Source of the DNA: Planctomycetota bacterium
GTDB lineage: Bacteria > Planctomycetota > Planctomycetia > Pirellulales > Pirellulaceae
DNA: 10,510 nucleotides
Assembly (NCBI GenBank): GCA_026692885.1
Contig: JAPLNJ010000968.1
Span: 1 to 10,510 of the forward strand
Direction of reading: 5' to 3'
Part shown: piece after piece, positions 5,996-10,510 of the stretch
Layout of the letters: every line of letters starts with the position of its first letter
Position numbering within the stretch: position 1 is the first letter of the stretch
Program-made: the position numbers and the translations under genes
Notes under the pieces: generated by a model
Seen by the model: only the letters and a program-made list of their open reading frames with translations
The model's database searches: none
Told to the model about the DNA's origin: nothing

Positions 5996-7288
5996 ATGTT
6001 CTGCACCGAATGTGGGCAACCGAATCAGGATGGGGCGAAGTTCTGCCACGCCTGCGGCAAGCCGTTGCCGCGAGGCAGCGCTGCCGGGAACTTGATCGCG
6101 TCGGCCACCCAGTTGCCGATGCTGCCGGACACGGGAACGGTTTCGTCCGCACCGACGCCGGGGAGTTCCTCAGCCGGTCTGAAACAAGCGGGCGGCACCG
6201 TGTGGATCGAATCCCTGGTGCCGGGACAGGTCCTGGCCGGGCGGTACGAGATCCAGCAGCGGCTGGGGGCGGGTGGAATGGGTCAGGTCTGGCAGGCTCA
6301 CGACCGAGAACTGGACCTTGCGGTGGCGTTGAAAGTGCTGCCGCCCGTGTTGGCGGGCAACTCGCGGGCAGTGGCGGCGTTGAAACGCGAAGCGGCGTTG
6401 TCACTGCGACTGACGCACACGAACATCTGCCGGCTGTACACCTTCCATAGCGACGGCGACCTTGGGTTTCTGGTGATGGAGTTGATTCTGGGCCGGACAC
6501 TGGAGCAACTGCAAGACGAGCGGCCGGAACGCCGGATGACGTTGCCGGAGCTGTTGCCCATCTTCGGAGCCGTGGCCGAGGCGGTGGACTTCGCGCATCG
6601 GCAGACGCCGCCGATTCTGCACCGCGACATCAAGCCCGCGAACATCATGGTGGCCCAGCCTGGCGGCGTGAAAGTGCTGGATTTCGGCATCGCCTGCGAG
6701 ATCCGGAACACAATGACGCGGATGACGGGGCAAGCGTCGGCAGGCACGCTGTTGTACATGTCGCCCGAGCAGTTCCACGGAGACCGACTTTCGCCCGCCT
6801 CGGATCTGTCTGCGTTGGCGGCCACGCTGTACGAGTGCTTGGCCGGTCACCCACACCGCGCCGCGTCCCTGCATCCACGGAGCCCAGCTGGGCGGCGGCT
6901 CCTCGTTCACGGCCACACAGCGCACGTTCACGGTCCCGGCCCAATCGCCACGCGCCGAAACCTGTGTCATCAGGATGAGCATGGGCGTGTGGTGCTTCCA
7001 CTTCGCCGGAATTTCGCCGACCAAGATCAACCGCGACCCATCGTCTCGGTCACGGAGCCTGTTGGCGGTCTGAATGTTCCACCCCACTTCCTCACACGCC
7101 GCCACGAGTCCACCGCTTCACATCCTCCGCTGGTTCTCGGCCCGCTCTCGACATACTGCGGACACACCTTGTCGTCGGTCCATGGGGGCCTTCAGGCCCG
7201 TAGGTATTCGTCTTTGCCGGGGCGACCAAGTTGCGATATAATTCGGCAGTTCCATCGACTCGAACACGCTGCCAAGGAAATCGGATGA
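5996..7288 (+). CDS. Zinc-ribbon Ser/Thr protein kinase, C-lobe truncated
   Basis: The product opens with a zinc ribbon (C3, C6, C17, C20) spaced exactly as in the upstream FHA protein. A Pro/Ser-rich linker follows, then a Hanks-type kinase domain from about residue 84: G-loop GAGGMGQV (91-98), VAIK-type lysine K113, alpha-C glutamate E132, HRDIKPAN (209-216), DFG (229-231), SPE (256-258) and the subdomain IX aspartate D270 in SDLSALAATLYE. Homology stops at about P286 (base 6853). The rest of the C-lobe (the alpha-G to alpha-I helices) and any sensor domain are missing. The remaining 144 residues to the stop at 7288 are the antisense of another gene fragment and are not kinase-like. The catalytic residues are intact, but a kinase cut in the C-lobe is unlikely to fold, so I regard this as a recently broken gene. 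The 5' end is only 18 bases after the FHA stop (41 after the suspected original stop), so the two are co-transcribed. Confidence 0.87.
   Translation: MFCTECGQPNQDGAKFCHACGKPLPRGSAAGNLIASATQLPMLPDTGTVSSAPTPGSSSAGLKQAGGTVWIESLVPGQVLAGRYEIQQRLGAGGMGQVWQAHDRELDLAVALKVLPPVLAGNSRAVAALKREAALSLRLTHTNICRLYTFHSDGDLGFLVMELILGRTLEQLQDERPERRMTLPELLPIFGAVAEAVDFAHRQTPPILHRDIKPANIMVAQPGGVKVLDFGIACEIRNTMTRMTGQASAGTLLYMSPEQFHGDRLSPASDLSALAATLYECLAGHPHRAASLHPRSPAGRRLLVHGHTAHVHGPGPIATRRNLCHQDEHGRVVLPLRRNFADQDQPRPIVSVTEPVGGLNVPPHFLTRRHESTASHPPLVLGPLSTYCGHTLSSVHGGLQARRYSSLPGRPSCDIIRQFHRLEHAAKEIG
6850..7183 (-). pseudogene. Unrecognised gene fragment, antisense to the kinase tail
   Basis: Reading the minus strand from an ATG at 7183 gives MDRRQGVSAVCRERAENQRR, an in-frame TGA (7118-7120), then good protein-like sequence through WNIQTANRLRDRDDG, LVGEIPAKWKHHTPML and VNEEPPPSWAPWMQGRG. 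Protein-like quality ends at about 6850, exactly where the opposite strand becomes kinase. I do not recognise the family. An in-frame stop near the start and an abrupt 3' end against kinase sequence point to a decayed fragment joined by recombination. A shorter start at GTG 7105 is possible if the first block is not coding. Confidence 0.5.
7214..7242 (+). promoter_or_regulatory. Sigma70-type promoter of the toxin-antitoxin pair
   Basis: A perfect TATAAT at 7237-7242 is preceded, at 17-base spacing, by TTGCCG at 7214-7219 (four of six to TTGACA). Transcription would start at about 7249, roughly 43 bases before the antitoxin ATG. It lies inside the nonsense tail of the truncated kinase frame. 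Confidence 0.6.
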
Positions 7289-7291
7289 GCC

Positions 7292-7498
7292 ATGACGCAG
7301 ACCACTGTTGAACAAATCCTCGACTTGATCAAACAACTTCCGGCCCGGGAACGCGAGGCATTGGACCAACAACTCGCGGAGCGTGCGGAGACGGAATGGC
7401 GCCACGAGGCAGAGCAAGCCCGACGAGAGGCCGAGCTGCGGGGAATCGACGAATCCACCATCGATGAGGCCATCCGCAGGCGGCGGTATGGGGCATGA
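7292..7498 (+). CDS. Antitoxin-like small protein paired with a PIN toxin
   Basis: The product has 68 residues and is highly charged and helical. The N-terminal ILDLIKQLPAREREALDQQL resembles the short helix seen in many antitoxins of PIN and RelE modules, and the C-terminal IDEAIRRRRYGA is of the kind that docks in a toxin. No classic DNA-binding fold is obvious. The stop (TGA 7496-7498) overlaps the next ATG (7495-7497) as ATGA, the usual arrangement of type II toxin-antitoxin operons. The ATG at 7292 has AAGGAA at 7274-7279, slightly far, and GGATGAG nearer. A good promoter lies just upstream. The antitoxin frame itself looks intact. Its function is inferred from its partner and size; no named family was recognised. 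Confidence 0.7.
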   Translation: MTQTTVEQILDLIKQLPAREREALDQQLAERAETEWRHEAEQARREAELRGIDESTIDEAIRRRRYGA

Positions 7499-7773
7499 AG
7501 GTTTTCTTCGATACCAACGTCTACGTTGCCGAAGCTTTGGTCGGTGGCGCCGCCGAAGTCATGTTGTCGGCCACGGCGGATGCCTCCTGGCGGATATTTG
7601 TCAGCCACTACGTGTTATGTGGCTGCCCCTATCGGGGCGAAAACCCGTGGATCAGGATCAGGGCGTTGTCTCGATTTGTCATGTGCGCCCTTTCACGGCA
7701 AGCAGCAAAACAGGCTCTCGCCCTTGCCACCGTGCCAATTTCCCATGTCAACTCCAACTTTGCATCGCCCTAG
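7495..7773 (+). pseudogene. PIN-domain toxin (VapC-like), truncated
   Basis: The start MKVFFDTNVYVAEAL is the first strand of a PIN-domain ribonuclease, with the metal-binding Asp at residue 6 and Asn at residue 8. It continues plausibly to SHYVL (residue 41, base 7617). After that, the expected continuation (a DE...L helix with the remaining acidic residues) is replaced by CGCPYRGEN, which is the translation of a GCCCCTATCGGGGC palindrome. The frame then runs without PIN features to a TAG at 7771-7773. PIN toxins need three or four conserved acidic residues spread over about 130 residues. This fragment has only the first, so it should be inactive. The intact antitoxin upstream would then be an orphan. 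Confidence 0.7.
7621..7643. repeat. 23-bp palindromic repeat, copy 1
   Basis: The core GCCCC-TATC-GGGGC followed by GAAAA occurs here and again at 7773-7795, with one mismatch over 23 bases (GGCT versus GGCC start). This copy sits at the break point of the PIN toxin gene. Confidence 0.75.
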
Positions 7774-7795
7774 GCCGCCCCTATCGGGGCGAAAA
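7773..7795. repeat. 23-bp palindromic repeat, copy 2
   Basis: Same unit as 7621-7643, starting 152 bases after the first copy. A degenerate third form, ATCGCCCCGAAAACC, lies at about 7869. Confidence 0.75.
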
Positions 7796-8032
7796 TCTTG
7801 TGTATAACGACGAGGGCAAGCCCGTGGCATCCAATTCACAGAACTACAAAATCTCATTCTTTACGCAAATCGCCCCGAAAACCGTTCGGTGCTAGGTGCC
7901 CTGCCGTTGGAATTCATTTTGCCAAGGCATCGAAGTGGCGCGTCAGCCGTTTCCCACGCACTGCGAGCAACGCTCGCGGAACCTCACTTACGCGTCGGGG
8001 CGGTGTGAGAGGACCGAGCGTTTGCCTCCCCA
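7796..8032. other. Gene-free stretch between toxin remnant and outer membrane gene
   Basis: No open frame here has a ribosome site or family motif. A small hairpin, GCGAGC-AAC-GCTCGC, at 7963-7977 lies 56 bases past the stop of the minus-strand gene, but it has no T-run and is a poor terminator. Confidence 0.45.
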
Positions 8033-9244
8033 TTACCAGCGGGCCTCCAGACCGATGCTGGCCCCGTGATAGAATACGCCTCCGTCGGTGTTCAGCTGGC
8101 TGCCGCTTATCGGCGGATTGTAGTTGTCGTTGGTGAAATCGAGTTGATTCGGCGCGAGGGCCACTCCGTTGATCCAGAGCAGGTTGTAGCCCGCCCTGAC
8201 GTTCCAGGTCTTGGTCAACTGATAGATGGCGGACAGATTGATTTCGCCGACAAAAGCTACTTGTGCGCCTCGGCCAGTCACAGTGGGACGCAAAGGAAAA
8301 TCTCTCGGCCAGTCGATCCACGTCTGCTTCTCGTTCGCATCGTTACCATAGATTCCCGCCTTGCCGGTCGCCTCGTAGCCGAATCGGCCACAGCAGTAGC
8401 GCGTGCGGGCTCCGAGTTGCGCCCCGTACAGGTTGTTGTTCGTAGACAGGTCGTACTCCCCAAGACAGTCCCTTCCGTCCGGTAACTTACGGCCGACATC
8501 TCCCGAGATCAGCAGACGTTCGGTGAGGCTGATGTAGCGGAAACCGCCGAACCACTCCAACGAACGACCGCAGGTGATACCGTCGCAGGGATCCGTCGAG
8601 CAGCAGCAGTCACAGCACAGGAGATTCAGTTCGAAGCTGTTGAGTTGCGACCAGTAGTCGACCCGCACTTGCTTGGGGATGGTGAATAAGTCGGGGACAG
8701 GTCCAATCGGATTGGGAAGAATCGCCCAAATTCCTGAGTTCCCTTGGTTGAATGTCGCTGAAGCGTGGGAATCATAGAGTCCAAGGTATCCCAGATCGAG
8801 GTACAGGCTGTCGCACAGGCGAACCCCCGCGCCGGCCCGCAGGCCAGGTGACCAATTGAAGTTCAGATCGTTGGTCGCCAACAGTGTTCCGCCCGCTACG
8901 TCAAACAGGATGGGCTGTGTGGCATTGCCGTTGGTGCGGGTCATGAACAGACTCTCGGCGTAGGCATAGCCGCGCGGGCAGAGCAGGCAGGAAACGCAAT
9001 CTTGGTTGCCGCAACCCGTGGCGTCCGACGTGCCGTCACTCAACCAACGACCATGATTCTCGGTGTAAGAAGGTGGGGTCGGCAGCGAGTCACCTGCCGC
9101 GAGCGGATCCGCATTCGGGGCGTTCAACACCGCTGGCTGATCCGGTTCCCACCTGACGGCGAAGGTATCGGCCGGGGCAGCCGCCGCGGCGTGGACAAAG
9201 GCAGTGGCGCAAAGCACGATTACGCCAAGAAATGGCACCCTCAT
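8033..9244 (-). CDS. BBP7-family outer membrane beta-barrel protein
   Basis: The protein has 403 residues and reads like the planctomycete BBP7 outer membrane family. A Sec signal peptide (about 1-23, MRVPFLGVIVLCATAFVHA) precedes the first barrel strand with its YAYAESLFMTR motif (93-103, compare the usual AEYLLWW), a plug-like TQPILFD segment, WFGGFRYISL (231-240), NNLYGAQLGA, and the closing block YQLTKTWNVRAGYNLLWINGV. It ends in an aromatic residue (LEARW), as barrel proteins do. Two Cys-rich stretches are unusual: C78, C83, C86, C89, and a cluster C210-C225 with seven cysteines, suggesting disulfide-bonded loops. I chose the ATG at 9244 because AAGGAG (9251-9256, minus strand) lies six bases upstream and the signal peptide starts there; the frame stays open upstream to 9373 but is Arg-rich and not secretory. 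Its role in the envelope is unknown. Confidence 0.9.
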   Translation of the reverse strand: MRVPFLGVIVLCATAFVHAAAAAPADTFAVRWEPDQPAVLNAPNADPLAAGDSLPTPPSYTENHGRWLSDGTSDATGCGNQDCVSCLLCPRGYAYAESLFMTRTNGNATQPILFDVAGGTLLATNDLNFNWSPGLRAGAGVRLCDSLYLDLGYLGLYDSHASATFNQGNSGIWAILPNPIGPVPDLFTIPKQVRVDYWSQLNSFELNLLCCDCCCSTDPCDGITCGRSLEWFGGFRYISLTERLLISGDVGRKLPDGRDCLGEYDLSTNNNLYGAQLGARTRYCCGRFGYEATGKAGIYGNDANEKQTWIDWPRDFPLRPTVTGRGAQVAFVGEINLSAIYQLTKTWNVRAGYNLLWINGVALAPNQLDFTNDNYNPPISGSQLNTDGGVFYHGASIGLEARW

Positions 9245-9250
9245 GGCAAG

Positions 9251-9256
9251 CTCCTT
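9251..9256 (-). promoter_or_regulatory. Shine-Dalgarno of the outer membrane gene
   Basis: AAGGAG on the minus strand lies six bases before the ATG at 9244. It decides the start against longer alternatives. Confidence 0.8.
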
Positions 9257-9688
9257 GGAACGAGATCCACTCCGGCGCCGATCGTGCTCGTTCCGTGAGC
9301 TTGGGGGGGGCGTCCTAACGCGATTGCCACCACGGCGCGTAGAGTCTCTGATCGGCCTGAGCGAGCAGGACATTGAGCAATTGGCGGCGGCTGCAAAGAA
9401 TCGGTGTAGAGAGCATCTCCGGTATGCCGCGTGCTTTCCACGAAACAGGCATAGGCGGAAGTGCGAGCGACATGTATCCTCTACGCGCGCGATTGACGGC
9501 GCACTTTTTCGGTTTCAGTAGTTCGACTGTCTTGCTTCCGCTCGAAAACTCGCGAAGCGAGTCAGTCCTCCCCTTTACCATGGGGAGGTTGGGAGGGGTG
9601 TCAGTATGTCCCAATGTACAGCGCCACTTTGCGTGGCAGGAGCGATGTAACAGACCGGCGATTAAGCACTTCCGCCCCCGCCGACCTT
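9257..9688. other. Gene-free stretch upstream of the outer membrane gene
   Basis: I see no supported gene. The minus-strand promoter of the outer membrane gene should lie here, but no clear -35/-10 pair stands out. Two small hairpins are present: ACTCGC-GAA-GCGAGT (9548-9562) and CCTCCCC/GGGGAGG (9567-9573 with 9582-9588). Confidence 0.5.
9567..9588. repeat. Hairpin CCTCCCC/GGGGAGG
   Basis: There are seven-base perfect arms at 9567-9573 and 9582-9588 around TTTACCAT, followed by a further GGGAGGGG. It looks like an intergenic repeat. No terminator T-tract follows on the plus strand. Confidence 0.6.
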
Positions 9689-9742
9689 GCGTCGAATGGC
9701 ACGCGGGTTAAGCGTAACCTCCGATCCCCACTGGGCTTGCCC
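9689..9742 (+). repeat. 54-bp direct repeat, copy 1
   Basis: These bases (starting GCGTCGAATGGCACGCGGG) are identical to 9865-9918. The copy ends inside a palindromic unit (CCACTGGGCTTGCCC) and is followed by GGAATGG, not CAGTGG. Confidence 0.85.
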
Positions 9743-9782
9743 GGAATGGTAGGAGATTAAGGACGGCAGGAGCGATTTCCCG

Positions 9783-9804
9783 CCACGGCGGGGCTTGTCC
9801 CCGT
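9783..9804. repeat. REP-like palindrome CGGGG-CTTGT-CCCCG
   Basis: Five-base arms at 9789-9793 and 9799-9803 surround a CTTGT loop, with flanking ACGG/CCGT-like sequence. It is a diverged member of the same palindrome family as 9902-9925. Confidence 0.5.
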
Positions 9805-9864
9805 CGAGCGACGTTTAGTACCAGAAATGCCAACCAACGATGTCTCCACGCCACCACGGAGCTC

Positions 9865-9918
9865 GCGTCGAATGGCACGCGGGTTAAGCGTAACCTCCGA
9901 TCCCCACTGGGCTTGCCC
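9865..9918 (+). repeat. 54-bp direct repeat, copy 2
   Basis: Identical to 9689-9742 over all 54 bases. This copy runs on into the complete palindrome CCACTGGG-CTTGC-CCCAGTGG and the larger REPIN-like element. Confidence 0.85.
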
Positions 9919-10089
9919 CAGTGGACAAGAGGTTTGAAAACCAAAGCCGCGTACCGCAACCACACCCCGTCCCCTTCGCCGCATTCACCGCCGACGCAGG
10001 CGGCGGCGAATGCGGCGAAGGGGAATAGATGTGGTGGGGGCCGCTGTTAGTGATCAAACCCTTTTTCCACTGGGGCAAGCCCAGTGGGG
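9902..10089. mobile_element. 188-bp REPIN-like element, copy A
   Basis: The termini 9902-9925 and 10066-10089 are exact 24-base inverted repeats, and each terminus is itself a hairpin (CCACTGGG/CCCAGTGG with a five-base loop). The centre (9971-10023) is a third, larger hairpin with CCCCTTCGCCGCATTC paired to GAATGCGGCGAAGGGG and a few mismatches near its tip. Two inverted palindromes around a structured core match the plan of REPIN/MITE elements moved by a transposase in trans. No such transposase is in the window. Confidence 0.75.
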
Positions 10090-10129
10090 GAAAGTGGCGG
10101 AATGACAACGACTTATGCTTAACCTCGTG

Positions 10130-10284
10130 CCATTCGAGCTCGCCTCCGTGGGGCGATGTTTCCTGGAAAAGCCTTGGGAAACACCGCTCCACGCGGGCCA
10201 GCCGCGTGGTGGCGAAGTATCAGGATTGCAACGCCAATCTGGTTCTAAACACTCCTCCACGGAGGCAAGCTCCGCGGTGGGAGG
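10130..10284. repeat. Related palindromic units between copies A and B
   Basis: Three REP-like units lie here: CCATTCGAGCTCGCCTCCG at 10130-10148 and its TGG tail; the hairpin CCACGCGG-GCCAG-CCGCGTGG at 10189-10209; and an imperfect hairpin centred on GGCAAGC at 10252-10284. The first and third also pair loosely with each other (GAGCTYGCCTCCGTGG). Confidence 0.65.
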
Positions 10285-10337
10285 ACGGACGATCCATGAC
10301 TGAAACCCGTGCCTCAACGCTTGACCTCGTACCATTC

Positions 10338-10510
10338 GGGCTTGCCCCAGTGGACAAAAAGTTTGAAAACCAAGGCCGCGTACCGCAACCACATCCCGTC
10401 CCCTTCGCCGCATTCACCGCCGCCGCAGGCGGCGGTGAATGCGGCGAAGGGGGATAGGGTGGAGACCCGCTGCTGGTTACCAAACCTTTTCTCCACCGGG
10501 GCGAGCCCGG
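10338..10510. mobile_element. REPIN-like element, copy B, runs to the window edge
   Basis: A second copy of the 9909-10084 sequence in the same orientation, with scattered substitutions and small indels. Its central hairpin is perfect: 25-base arms at 10400-10424 and 10428-10452 with loop GCA. The right terminal palindrome reads CCGGG-GCGAG-CCCGG where copy A has CTGGG-GCAAG-CCCAG, so both arms have changed together. The element may continue beyond 10510. Confidence 0.75.

Noticed and set aside
7621..7795. CRISPR array
   Set aside because: Only two clear repeat copies with 129 bases between them, no regular spacers and no cas genes in the window.
10029..10457. A 142-codon plus-strand frame and several minus-strand frames sharing a CGCGTRLWFSNLLSTGASP-like string
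   Set aside because: These are translations of the palindromic repeats in both copies, not genes.

Overview
The window looks like a GC-rich chromosomal accessory region of a planctomycete (Planctomycetota, probably Pirellulales-like). The evidence is a Tat-exported Gfo/Idh/MocA oxidoreductase next to an exported HEAT-repeat protein, a BBP7-type outer membrane beta-barrel protein, a zinc-ribbon Ser/Thr kinase with an FHA partner, and a high load of palindromic intergenic repeats. Gene density is low for a bacterium, and several genes are broken or cut off beside palindromes.

Layout. 1-412: the 3' part of a PD-(D/E)XK nuclease gene (RecB/Cas4 fold) whose normal C-terminus is replaced by a strong hairpin. 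555-3793: an operon-like pair of exported proteins, an intact Gfo/Idh/MocA oxidoreductase and a HEAT-repeat protein split by a one-base frameshift near 2281. 3794-4906: about 1.1 kb without an intact gene, holding a DUF4258-like gene remnant, a 197-bp MITE-like element with terminal inverted repeats, two strong hairpins and a candidate promoter. 4907-6850: an FHA-domain protein and a Ser/Thr protein kinase whose N-termini carry nearly the same four-cysteine zinc ribbon. The FHA gene probably has a frameshift near its 3' end, and the kinase loses its C-lobe at about 6850, where an antisense pseudogene fragment begins. 7214-7773: a good sigma70-type promoter, a small antitoxin-like gene and an overlapping PIN-domain toxin that is cut off after about 41 residues. 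7618-8032: short repeats and no gene. 8033-9244 (minus): an intact BBP7-family outer membrane protein. 9245-10510: no protein gene that I can support. The last 800 bases are dense REP/REPIN-like palindromes and direct repeats.

How the parts work together. The oxidoreductase and HEAT protein are probably co-transcribed and exported; their substrate cannot be read from the sequence. The FHA and kinase genes look like a cytoplasmic phospho-signalling pair, with FHA reading phosphothreonine written by the kinase, but this kinase copy is probably inactive. The antitoxin/PIN pair is a decayed type II toxin-antitoxin module. I found no transposase, integrase, tRNA, rRNA or credible CRISPR array. The most unusual content is the family of palindromes at 9689-10510, whose stems differ in sequence yet stay paired around a short GCAAG/CTTGC-like loop, and the recurring coincidence of gene truncations with palindromes.
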